Assembly: GCA_014529385.2 (NCBI GenBank)
Contig: CM043947.1
Coordinates: forward strand, 104,557,811 to 104,621,810
Source: Adiantum capillus-veneris
Taxonomy: Eukaryota > Streptophyta > Polypodiopsida > Polypodiales > Pteridaceae
Reading direction: 5' to 3'
Length of the DNA: 64,000 nucleotides
Both the position numbers and the translations under genes were made by a program. The number at the start of each line of letters is the position of its first letter. The first letter of the stretch is position 1. The notes under the pieces were generated by a model. The model did not search any database. It was not told the DNA's origin and saw nothing but the letters and a program-made list of their open reading frames with translations. Below are positions 47,267-58,737 of this stretch, piece by piece.

Positions 47267-47893
47267 TGAGACAAGACACACACCATATACACCCCCAAAG
47301 AACAACTCATATTGAGGGCAAGTTACATATATACAGGTAGATTGATCCATATATAGCTCCAACAACCCCACTCAAAGAAAGTTCTCTAGCTCTTGATGAA
47401 AAAACCCTTGGGGACTACGAGGGAAAAACCTAAAGTCCCTATAAATAGGTGAATCAACAATTTTTGATATGAAAGTGCATGTGTATCTATGTACAAATAT
47501 ACAAGTGACCAAGAGGTCACATTGTGTAAGTGTGGAGTGTGCATGGTGCATGGTGCCTATAAGACTACAATGATTTGTACAAAGCTACCATAATATTAGA
47601 TATTCTAATTTAGAAAGAGTGAATCTGAGGCAAGTTCAAGGTTTGACTGCAAGAGAGTGAAGCATGACTCATTGAGGCCTTTGGCAAGAATGTTTACAAT
47701 CATGTGGTCATTTGGACAATGTTCAATCATGATAGTAGGATCTGCATACTTCATATCAGACATAACGATAGTGCACAACAATATGCTTTGACTTGTTATG
47801 TTGTACATAGTATTTTCCAAGACTAATAACACTCTGATTATCACACCTCAAGGGAATGCTAGAAAGAGGTGTATGATCAAAAGTGAAATCATT
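46214..47893 (-). mobile_element. Inverted copy of the Copia 3' end
   Basis: This matches 21121-23065 in reverse orientation. The minus strand holds a degenerate RNase H end (TMYNITSQSILLCTI frame, HCPNDHMIVNILAKGLNESC, 47605-47844), then MGLLELYMDQSTCIYV-like text, a GA microsatellite (47191-47263) and the presumed LTR, ending near GATCATCCC at 46214. The outer end is joined to a repeat found unbroken at 62 kb. Confidence 0.7.
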
Positions 47894-47897
47894 TCAC

Positions 47898-48457
47898 GAG
47901 CTGCTGATAGCCGGATTTCAAAAACCTCAGCCGTGGGTACTAACCCCAAAAGGGGATCATTATAATATAAGTCAAAAAACAATAATTTAGAAAAACGTTT
48001 TTTGTTGCAGGTTGCAGCCCACCTTCCCCCCCCCCCCCCCCCCCCTCCTTGTCCTTGCACTCATAGAGGGGCGGCCACCCTAGGCCTAGCCCATTTCCTT
48101 CGATGCGAGATAGGGCGTTGGGGCAATGGAGAAGAGTCAAATCGATTGTGCACATTATGCTCACTGCAAGTTCGAGAGTCTGAGTACCACACACTACTAG
48201 AGTGCTCAGCTTTTGATCACATCCGAACTTGCTTCTCTCACATTTTCAGCCATAACTTAGACCTACACACTTTCCTCTCCCAGCCAAAGTGTGGGCTCTC
48301 CATTGCGACTCTCATCACTACAATTTTGCAGCATCGAGAGTCACTCATCAGCCATACACATACTACATCACATGTAACTTTGGTCCCATAGGTCATATTT
48401 GACCTCCGAGGACGATAATAAAATCTATCTATCTATCTCTCTCTCTCTCTCTCTATC
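47898..48457 (+). pseudogene. LINE 3' end: zinc-binding tail and microsatellite tail
   Basis: The frame at 48002-48391 encodes LGLAHFLRCEIGRWGNGEES, CTLCSLQVRESEYHTLLEC and FDHIRTCF, a zf-RVT-type motif (C-x2-C...H-x4-C) found after the RT of plant LINEs. About 20 codons later comes a tail, GACGATAATAAAATC followed by TATC repeats that pass into CT repeats. A homopolymer of 20 C lies at 48026-48045. The element is truncated at its 5' end, as LINEs usually are. Confidence 0.7.
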
Positions 48458-49051
<594 letters not shown>

Positions 49052-49430
49052 CGGTAGCAAGAAGGAAAATAAATTCAGCTCGCTCTCTCTTTCCACACAC
49101 ACACACGCACACACTCACAAGCACATACATACACACACACACATACACTACACGCATAAGCACATGCACATAATCACATAAGCACCAACAATGCACACAC
49201 ATGGCATCATGCACAAGAAGGAAGAAGAAAAGAAAATGTACATTGACGCATCGACAAACAAAGAAGGATCAAAAACATGTGATAGCGATAGAAAATCAAA
49301 GAATGACGCCAGAGGCATGTCCCAGCCGACGCTGAAATTGACAAGCGTGCTACACCAACGCACTAGTAAAGCTTGGGACTTGCCAACATCTCATCCACAA
49401 CACACCTTCTCAGTAACATCCGTAGGGTAA
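49052..49430. other. No gene recognised
   Basis: CA-rich DNA, then a short frame at 49191-49430 with no motif I recognise. Confidence 0.4.
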
Positions 49431-49439
49431 CTCATTTTC

Positions 49440-50225
<786 letters not shown>

Positions 50226-50227
50226 TT

Positions 50228-50245
50228 TGGCGCCCCCACTGAGGA
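50228..50245 (+). promoter_or_regulatory. Putative primer-binding site
   Basis: TGGCGCCCCCACTGAGGA, two bases after the LTR end TGTCA. It is almost identical to the site at 4526 of the Tat-like element. Confidence 0.75.
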
Positions 50246-50299
50246 GGGCTTCTTGGAATCCTTCAGTTTGCAATGCTAAAAATGATGCACGTCGTCAAC

Positions 50300-51503
50300 C
50301 ATGGATGAGTGGATACAGAAGTTCTCCAATTGGAGAACGGAGAAGGAAGAAATTGAAGAGACACTAAGAGCCTTCATCGAAGTGCTTCTATTGGGATATA
50401 CCGTCATCAACATCTAGTAAGTAAGCTCTCCGTATTGCATCTCTCATTCTAACCGTGAATCAAGTGTCGCTAGAGGGAGGGAAACAAGCTGCTTTCATTG
50501 CCATTACCCACTACACTCTATCAATGAGTTCCATCAATGGAAGTAAAGGAGAAGCGAAAACCCTCTACATTGACATCCACCCAAATAAATCATCCATATT
50601 AAGGAAGGAAAGAGGTTAGTAAAGCTTCTCTTCCCCAAGGAATCTGAAAATAAAAGTGTAACCTCAGCTCCTAAGTGGCCCAAAGGGGCTGCTCGTGCCA
50701 AGGAAAAAGGAGGACTAGGACAATCCTAAATCACATGACCCCCAAGGAAGAAGAAACACATGTCCATATGAGTGCTTTGAGTTTGGCTCTGGAAAGCAGA
50801 AGAATTCCCAGGCTACAAGAAAGAAAGCCATCCAAGGTAAAGCGGCAGAAGATCTCCTACCAATTTGTAACACGCATGCGAGTACTGCCAGTTCACTTTG
50901 ACAACCCTGAAATGGAGGTGATAAGGAGGCTCCCATGCCCTAGAGAAGAGTGGTTTGGCTACTGTTATGGTTTTTTTGGAAGGTGGGTAGAGGGCCTTCC
51001 TTCTCTCCCTGCACGACTCATCCTAAAGAGAGTATCTACCACAAGTGAAACCCAGTGGGCCAAAGATGAGCTAAAAGTATCTAGCACAAGTGAAGCCCAG
51101 TGGGCCAAAGAGGGCCTTCCTTCTCTCCCTGCACGACTCATCCTAAAGAGAGTATCTACCACAAGTGAAACCCAGTGGGCCAAAGATGAGCTAAAAGTAT
51201 CTAGCACAAGTGAAGCCCAGTGGGCCAAAGAGGGCCTTCCTTCTCTCCCTGCACGACTCATCCTAAAGAGAGTATCTACCACAAGTGAAACCCAGTGAGC
51301 TAAAATTAAATGATGTTGAATTCATGCAACAAGACGATTACAGTAACTACTTGCAACTGTTGCTAGTTAAAAGGCTAGGAGTGGTCAAACACGTTGCCAA
51401 CACTCCATATATATTGAGCAATGAAGGGAAAGTGGAGCCTATGAAGGGCAATGATCTCTTGTGGATGTGCCGACTTGTCAACACCGACATGGTAAGGGTA
51501 TAA
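50300..51503 (+). pseudogene. Leader/Gag-region frames with a 120-bp tandem repeat
   Basis: After the primer site, broken frames read MDEWIQKFSNWRTEKEEIEE (50300 on) and then a 207-codon frame (50675-51298) with RRIPRLQERKPSKVKRQKIS and NPEMEVIRRLPCPREEWFGY. The second half of that frame is a 40-residue repeat (EGLPSLPARLILKRVSTTSE ...) in 2.6 copies. A further frame (51285-51503) follows. I do not recognise a domain; position suggests an element-specific N-terminal Gag or accessory region. Confidence 0.4.
50990..51297. repeat. Perfect 120-bp tandem repeat, 2.6 copies
   Basis: Blocks starting at 51001, 51121 and 51241 are identical over their shared length, period exactly 120 (in frame, 40 codons). 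Within each unit, AGTATCTACCACAAGTGAAA and AGTATCTAGCACAAGTGAAG form two diverged half-repeats. Confidence 0.95.
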
Positions 51504-51826
51504 GTGAGTACTCTACACTCTGTGCATCATGGATAGCGTACCAACCGTTTTTCATTTAGATTTTGGCAACACATGCACGTATATATATATGTAGATAGGA
51601 AGATCTTCTATCAGCAGAAGATTGTGTTCTTGTCTGGTGTTGTGGCTGTAGGATACATCCTTAGCTCCTCAAATTACATTATCCTCCCCATGTCGGATTA
51701 CCATCACTCCTTTAATGTTTCAATTCTCATCATGTTTTGATCCATCCACCCAACCTTGTAAGAAAGCCGCTATAAGCCACTAAGTTACTTGATTATTATT
51801 TTTTTAAATGAAAATCTTGCTTTCCA

Positions 51827-52262
51827 ATGGAAAACATTTCATTCCCAACCTTAACGGGTAAGGTGGAGGAAGATGCTTCAAATTTTGTAGATATTCTTGA
51901 AATAGCATCAGTTGTCTCTAGAAGGGATGACGATGCTTCACTTCTGCGTATTTTTCCATTTTTAGTGAAAGTGGAAGCAAGATCATGGTACAAGGCCTCG
52001 GTGCAAGCCACCAAGGAGAGGTGGGACCTGCTAATAGGAGCATTTTTTAGGTGCTTTGGAGAAGGCACCACATCAGAAAAATTGTGGCACTTGCTGATGG
52101 AGTTGAAGCAAGGAGGTGTGGCTGAATATGCAACATACAAATCAAAGTTTGTGGACTTATGGGGAGATGGGCTGCATTGCTAAGGGAGGGAAAAGGGTAT
52201 CCTTTTAAAGATGCTAGATGGATGCAAGGCATACAATTAAAGGATAACCTAAACCTTGTCAA
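51827..52262 (+). pseudogene. Gag (capsid-like) fragment
   Basis: SFPTLTGKVEEDASNFVDIL, LLRIFPFLVKVEARSWYKAS and ATKERWDLLIGAFFRCFGEG followed by LWHLLMELKQGGVAEYATYK and FVDLWGDG show the usual retrotransposon Gag pattern. The frame stops at 52181 and weak similarity continues to about 52260. No protease or pol of this element is found, because the chromovirus begins at about 52572. Confidence 0.7.
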
Positions 52263-52571
52263 TGCTTACAATGCTGCCCTAGAGTAAGCAAATTGAAAAA
52301 TGTTTAAATGAACAAAATTTTTGTCTTATAAGACTTTCTTTTTCTTTATTGTGCACAAATGTTAAGAAGTATGCATGCTTAGGATCATGTTTGCGGAGAC
52401 GACGTCTCCTGAACACCAAGAAGAGCTTGTCACTCTACTATGGAAGATTGATACAAACTATGTGCAGACATGCTTCCCGTAGCTAACACTCTCAAGCACC
52501 AAATGGACTAGTCATCCATACTGCAACGATGTTGTAGGGTAAAATAGGGATCCTCTACCCACTAGCAAATG

Positions 52572-53521
52572 AATAACTAATATCTAATTCTCGTAAATGA
52601 TTTTCTCATTCTAAACTGATCATTTAATATGGGAAAGTACCTGGGGAGAAAAATCTAGAATATTGGTTAGGCTGGCAGACCGAACACAATAGGGATCCAA
52701 AGGAGGGAAAATAGGAATCCAAAAGGGGGCCATTTGCAAATCGGCAATGTGCATTAATGGGATTCAAAGACCCTAGGACTCATCCCATTAAGACTTCCAA
52801 AATGCTAGTTTCCAAAAATTCAAATGTAATGTCCAATGGCCAAAGTGAGGGGGAATTGGATGGTCATGGGGAAGACTAAAAAGGCTTCTCACATCCCTAG
52901 GAAGGAGGGGCCGAGCCCAATTTGTAGGAGATGAGAGAGAAACACACACACACTCTTCCAAGCTCCCTTTACACAAAGGGCATAGTGGACACATGTCATC
53001 TTCCTAATCCTATTGGATGGTCATAGAGGTGGACCAATGCAAATTAGGCTAGAGTAAATTTAGTTTAATTCATTTAAAAACACTTGATAAAAGAAAAAAT
53101 AGAAATTAAGCTCTCTAGAAGACTATTGGAAAGTCTCCCATGGGGTCCAATGAGTATGCAGCAGCCCAATGGCTTGCCTGATTCCTATTGCCCAAAATAC
53201 TACGAGGTCGAATGAGAGTATAATTGTATTATTTAAATACCAAAAGCTCTCACAAAATGGAAAAGGGAGACACATGTCACAAGGCTATCACTTATGCTTC
53301 TTAACTGTCATTGGCTAAGCTTTGGAGGGGCCAATAAGAGTGACCATGAGCAAATAGAAAGAGGGGGCTGATTATTGCAAGGAATTATCACACACACACA
53401 CACACACACAAGCTCATGTGTGAAGAGACTATCTCCTTCTCAAGCTCATGTGTGAAGAGACTCTTCACACAAGCTCATGTGTGAAGAGACTATCTCCTTC
53501 TTAAGCTTTCATGGAAAGCTT
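52572..53521 (+). mobile_element. Chromovirus LTR copy in inverted orientation
   Basis: This is the reverse complement of 59378-60275 (TAACTAATATCTA at the outer end; TTGCAAGGAATTATCACACA and AGCTTTCATGGAAAGCTT at the inner end). The chromovirus body is on the minus strand and its right-hand LTR reads on the minus strand, so this copy points the wrong way for a 3' LTR. It contains a CA tract (53391-53410) and three copies of AAGCTCATGTGTGAAGAGAC (53410, 53442, 53470). Confidence 0.8.
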
Positions 53522-54733
53522 CAGCTTAATAAGATATTGTCGGATAATCTTACCACCTCTCAATACCTTGTCTTCATGTCGGAGAATGGACTCGGGATGT
53601 AGCACTTCTTCTTGGTCCTCGGTCTCCGGTGGGTCTTCAATAGCCATTCTTGAGGTGGCTCTCCTTTGTGAGGCTTTAGTAGGCTCACATGGAAAGCACT
53701 ATTTATGAGCCAATGACTGGGAAACTTGAGTTGATAGATGATCTGATTGATTGTTCTAAGAATTTGGAAGGGACCATAGTACCTTTTTGCTAATTTAGCA
53801 TAGTAATTTTGGTGTCCCGTAGGATTCTTGCCCGTTGTGTGCCTTAATTGAGCCTTGGGAAATATAAGTAAGACCCAATCATTTTGTAAAGGCTTGATCT
53901 CTTATGTGCTTATCACAGAAACAAACTTTTTCTTTTGCTGTGAGATAGAGATAGCATCCTTAATCTTTGGAAAGATTCTTGTAGGTCTCACTATACTCAT
54001 CTGCAGCAAAGATCTTCGTGCCTTAATTGAGCCTTGGGAAATATAAGTAAGACCCAATCATTTTGTAAAGGCTTGATCTCTTATGTGCTTATCACAGAAA
54101 CAAACTTTTTCTTTTGCTGTGAGATAGAGATAGCATCCTTAATCTTTTGGAAAGATTCTTGTAGGTCTCGACTATACTCATCTGCAGCAAAGATCTTCCG
54201 GTGTACCTTAAGTAGCAGGGGACTTTTAGATCTTCCCTCAATTGCCTCAAAAGGTTCTTTTTTGGTGGAGGTATGTATAGTGTTATTGTAGGCATACTCC
54301 ACTAATGGTAAGTACTTCTCCCATTGGGACCTTTGATCTACTTTCGTTACATAGGCTTTTAGTAGATCACAAATTGTTAGGTTAGCTATTTCACTTTGTC
54401 ATCCATTTGCGGATGCTAGTCCAAAGAGAAGTTTAGCCTTGTCCCTAAGTTCTCAAAGAGACCCTTCTAGAAATTACTGCTCATTTTAGGATCTCTCTCT
54501 CACACTATGGTCATTGGCAAGCCATGGTACTTGAAGATTTGTGATATGAAGACGGTTGCCATTTGATGGGCTTCGATAGTCTTTTTGACAAGTATAAAAT
54601 GGGCTTGTTTGCTCAACATGTCTACTATTGTCCATATTCCCGTATTCCCATGGATAAACTTAGGCAATCCAAATATAAAATTCATGGATATGCTCTCCCA
54701 TGGTGAATTAGGGATTGGCAAAGGTTGAAGCAA
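53522..54733 (-). pseudogene. Chromovirus integrase and truncated chromodomain
   Basis: Integrase pieces: SPWESISMNFIFGLPKFIHG (54500-54733; family Asp replaced by Asn), TIVDMLSKQAHFI, HGLPMTIV followed by a stop, then MEYAYNNTIHTSTKKEPFEA and SKSPLLLKVHRKIFAADEYS (54081-54302). A 179-bp tandem duplication follows. Near 53525-53660 the minus strand reads [20 protein letters not shown] and RQYLIKLK, the start of a chromodomain, which targets such elements to chromatin. It is cut off at 53521 by the inverted LTR copy. Confidence 0.75.
53839..54197. repeat. 179-bp tandem duplication in the integrase
   Basis: GTGCCTTAATTGAGCCTTGG starts at 53839 and again at 54018. The two copies are nearly identical, differing by two single-base indels (TCTTTGG/TCTTTTGG and GTCTCAC/GTCTCGAC). 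Confidence 0.9.
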
Positions 54734-54865
54734 TCCATGTTCTTCCCTCTATCAAACTTCGTCTTTTGGCATACCACACATTTAAAAACATAACCTTATA
54801 TGTTTGCTTTCATGGCAGGCCAATAGAAATATGTTTCCATCCTTTTTAGGGTAGACTAAATCCCT

Positions 54866-56340
54866 CTAGGCTCTATGTCCCACAAAAGGAGGAGCAAGAG
54901 ATTCATACATTACTTTCTCATGTAGTGAGTTAGTAACACATAGTCTATTGCCATAGAGAAGATAACCATCTTGTAAGGTAAATGGTTCTTCTTTCCTCTC
55001 TAGTACAAGGGCTGAAATGACATTTCTAAAATCAAGATCAATAGTGTACCCATCTATCATAAAAGATACATCATTGTGAGTTGCTATAGAAACCACATTC
55101 ACTCTCGGCCGTCTTGAGAGTGCATCGGCTACTTGATTATGCTTTCCGCCAATGTGAGCATTATGAAAATAAAATTGCGAAAGAAAATTTTCCCACCTCA
55201 TTTGTTTGTCAAAGAGCTTGGTCTGCATTATGAAGTACTTAAGGCTTTGGTGATTCGTCTGCAGAATGAAAGGAGTCCCCAATAAATAGTGCTTCCACGA
55301 GTCTAAGGCATGTAGAACTATGAGGAGTTCCTTTTCATATATGCCTAGATCTTGCTCAATAGGGTCAATCCTTCCGACTTTTGTAGGTTATGGAGTGCCC
55401 TTCTTGGAGTAAAATAGTTCCAAGGCAATCACCACAAGCGTCACATTGGACCTCAAATGGTTTTGAGAGATCCGGCAATGTGAGCACAAGTTGAGAGATA
55501 ATATTTTCTTTAAGCTTTTCTAAAGAATTGTTCTCCTTGGTAGACCATGTATACCTAACGTTTTTCTTTGTTAGGTCATGTTTAATGGTCCCGAAATTTG
55601 TGAGAACTTTTCTATGAAGCGTCTATATTATGCACACATACCTATAAAGATTCTTAGTTCGTGAAGATTCCTTGGATTAGGCCATCCTTTTATTAACTTG
55701 CCATCTTGAGAGATAATGTGACCTAAATACTGAATCTCTTGTAAGAAAAACTCACTTTTCTTTCGATTAATATGAAGTTTATTCTCTCGTAAGACTTGAA
55801 ATATTACCTAGAGGTGTTTTTGTTCGTCTAATGAATTAGAGTAGATGATTATATCATCAAAGAACACTCCAGTAAAGGTTTGGTGAGGCCTGAATAACTT
55901 CTCCATCAAGCGGTTAAATGTGGTTGGTGCATATTGGTAAAGGCAAAAGGCATGACAATGTATTTGTAAAGACCAAACGTAGTGCGAAATGCGGTCTTTA
56001 TAATGTCTTGATCAACTATCCTTATTTGATGGTAGCCACTTTTTAGGTCAATCCTGCTAAAGTGGATTGACCGTTGTAGCTTATCAAATAGGTCTTCTAT
56101 CCATGGAATCAAAAACCTATTCTTGATAGTGATCCTATTTAGTACTCTATAATCGACCCACATACGATATGTGCCATGTTTCTTTTGCACTAATAACACG
56201 GGTGAACAAAATGGAGATGAGCTAGGCCTAACCATGCCCTTCTCAACTAACGCATGCACTTTCCACATAATCTCCTCTTGTTGATCTTGGGAAACTCTAT
56301 AAGGAGGTTTATTAGACGGTGAACTTCCTAGAAGAAGTTC
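54866..56340 (-). pseudogene. Chromovirus reverse transcriptase and RNase H
   Basis: RT from 56268: [40 protein letters not shown], motif [17 protein letters not shown] with Asp, [20 protein letters not shown]. In another frame come TFTGVFFDDIIIYSNS (motif C, F-F-D-D) and FFLQEIQYLGHIISQDGK. RNase H (54866-55282) reads SWKHYLLGTPFILQTNHQSL (TDH changed to TNH) and HNAHIGGKHNQVADALSRRP, the standard end, then the start of the integrase zinc region. Several stops and frame shifts interrupt it. Confidence 0.88.
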
Positions 56341-56361
56341 AATTGCATGGTCATCATTGCC

Positions 56362-57130
56362 TCATTTACGAGGTAGTTCACAAGGGATTCCGTCAATAGA
56401 AACATCTTGAAATCCCTTGAGAGAACTGGATAACTCTAATTCCTTGTGATTGTTTATATTTTCTTTTGCTAAAGCATTCGGTTCATTTTGATAATCTTTA
56501 ACAAAAATCATGTACACAAAAATAGAGCTCTTTATTGACTTATTGAAAGCTTGCATATGTACAATGGGTATGGTGTTACCCAACTCCTTAGCATCTATGT
56601 ACATATCTTTTTCCCTGAACCTAAAGTAGATTTTCCTTTCAAGGAATTTAACATTGGCAGCCATGGCATCAAACCATGGTGCCCCTAGGATTACATCCTT
56701 GTGCTTGAGAGGAGAGATACAAAAGTCCTCCTTGTCCACATAGCTTTGGACATGGAGCCTCAATTTCCCAATTAAGGGAGTGGCTGAGGCTTCTTGCCCC
56801 TCAAAAGAACCATCGGTGGGTAGGAAATCTCCCATCTCATAGGCTTGGATGCCTAGCTTGGTGGCCAACTCTGTGGATATGAAATTGTGAGTAGAACCAA
56901 GGTCAAAGAGAATGAAAGCATCATGTTATCTTACCTTTCCCCAAGCATAGGATAGAGGAGATCCTTTGCTGTGAGCATCTTCTTCTTGGATTTCAACCAA
57001 GGTAGTTGTAGGAGGCTCATTTTGTGTATTCTTGTGGGGACAAGTACGATAGGCATTCCCTTTCTCCCCGCACTTGAAATAGCGGTTATCTTTACGATAT
57101 TGCTCTAGGTTTTCAGGAGGGAGTTTATTT
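56362..57130 (-). pseudogene. Chromovirus zinc knuckle and protease
   Basis: Near 57090, DNRYFKCGEKGNAYRTC is a knuckle in which the first Cys is Tyr and the His is Asn, so it cannot bind zinc normally. After a TAA, the protease reads FILFDLGSTHNFISTELATK (D-L-G where D-S-G is expected) and continues from 56868 with LKHKDVILGAPWFDAMAANV. It ends at 56362, close to the RT. Confidence 0.8.
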
Positions 57131-57211
57131 TTTCCTTTATAAACTCCCTTCTCCTTAGCTTTGTTGTTATTGGCGTTGCCTTTAGGAGAATTTTGGACAT
57201 TGTCCTTCCCC

Positions 57212-58347
57212 TTAGGCTCGTACGGTCCTTGTTTTTTGTGGGCTTAGATTTCTCTTAGCCCCTTGTTGGAAATTGATTTGTGAAGCCACCATGGTATGGT
57301 GTATGACCACAGATATGGTGCGTGGCCTTTGGGAGTTGATATACTCTGCCATATCTTCAGGTAAACCCGCACAAAATTTGTCTACATAATTGTAAATAGA
57401 TTCACAGGGAGAGAGCTTCAAGCTTCGCCATTCAGTGAGTACTTTTTCTTTGGCATTGGTAGCCAAAAACTGCTTCATGATGGAAGCTCTTAAAGCTTTC
57501 CATGTTTGTGAAGCTTCACCGTTTGCCCATAGGCTAGACCACCATTGATTGGAGGCCTTTTGAAAATGCATAGCTACATGGCATAGCTTAGAGGAATCCA
57601 TGAAGCCCTCATCCCCAAATGACACATCTAATTGTTGGATGAAGTCCAAGACATTGTCTGTAGCACCAAAGGTGCCATCGTAGGTAAGGAAAGAGATGTT
57701 CTTTCCTCCCTCTTTGAACTTTTTGAGATTGGATGATGCAGCATAGGATTTTCTATGGCCTCTTCTTTTGGGTGGTTCAAAAGATGCACCATCACTTTCT
57801 TCAGAAGAGGAAGAATTTGAGGAGGATGGAGAAGAGGGAGACCTCTTTCTTGCCTTTTTCTTCCCGTGTTCCTCCTTGTCTGCACCATCAGTTTCTTCAT
57901 AAGAGGAAGAGGATGAATAAGATGGAGAAGAGGATGACCTCTTTCTTCTGCCAAGGTGGCAAGACACTCACTTCTTTCTCATTATTTTGGTGGGGGATCT
58001 ACCATTTGAAACTTGAGTTCTCCTTTGGAAAGGAGAGGTGTCATCAACTAGTATATTTTGTAGACCTTTGTACGGATCCTCTTCTTTTTCCCTTATCGGA
58101 GAGAGACTTATTTTGTAAGTCTCACAAGGAGGCTTCCTAGTTACTCTCTCTTCTTGGTGGGGAGTTTGTAGAATCCCATGAGCACATATTGCCATTTCAC
58201 TTCACTTTGGAGGGATGGAATTCCTATGGCTTGTTGAAGCCTAGTAACAGGGTAATTAAAAAGCATAGGGGCATCATTAGTAGCCTGTTCATCAGCAAAA
58301 TCAAAGCTATCAACATTAATTTCACTCTCTTTACTATTGTCAGCCAT
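57212..58347 (-). pseudogene. Chromovirus Gag
   Basis: N-terminal frame 58347-58141 (MADNSKESEINVDSFDFADE) and main frame 57967-57212: a Ser/Glu/Lys-rich linker (SSSSPSYSSSSSYEETD), then capsid-like KNISFLTYDGTFGATDNVLD, FQKASNQWWSSLWANGEASQ, WKALRASIMKQFLATNAKEK and LCHVAMHFQKAS. It ends before the zinc knuckle. It is broken between the two frames and again near 57212. Confidence 0.8.
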
Positions 58348-58719
58348 TCTAAAAACTTATAGGTGTAAAATTTTTAAGTGTACTTTGGCACTTCAAGACC
58401 TAGTTGTTGCTACTCCTCTTAAGCCCTTTCGAAAAGCAACTCAAGCTTATGTACTCATGGCTCGAATATCATTAATTGCAAGGAATAAAAGAGAGCGCCT
58501 TTCACCACCAAAATAGTACCGGCTCCTCTCAAACTTCGAATAGCTCCATAGTGGCTAAGTCGTAGCCCCGTAGGACTCCACTATTAAGACCATAGCTCTC
58601 GACGGTGATTCCTCGTTATCTGTAGAAGCAAGCGCACTGCAATGCTAGAAAATACCTATTCTACTTACTCGATTGCGCTTGATGACATCTCTTCTTGAGC
58701 AAGAAAAGAGAAACCTTGT

Positions 58720-58735
58720 GCTCTAATACCAATGT
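58720..58735 (-). promoter_or_regulatory. Chromovirus primer-binding site
   Basis: On the minus strand, TTGGTATTAGAGCACAAG follows an LTR ending TTCTACA. It is a one-base variant of the Met-tRNA primer site TGGTATCAGAGC and fixes the element as minus-strand. Confidence 0.8.
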
Positions 58736-58737
58736 AG

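Noticed and set aside
48026-48045. Run of 20 C as a possible functional signal
   Set aside because: Homopolymers of this kind arise by slippage and are prone to assembly error; nothing else supports a function.
52788-52994. A frame (minus strand) nearly identical to one at 59873-60088 (plus strand), looking like a conserved cysteine-containing peptide
   Set aside because: Both are inside the inverted copies of the chromovirus LTR; conservation is at the DNA level.
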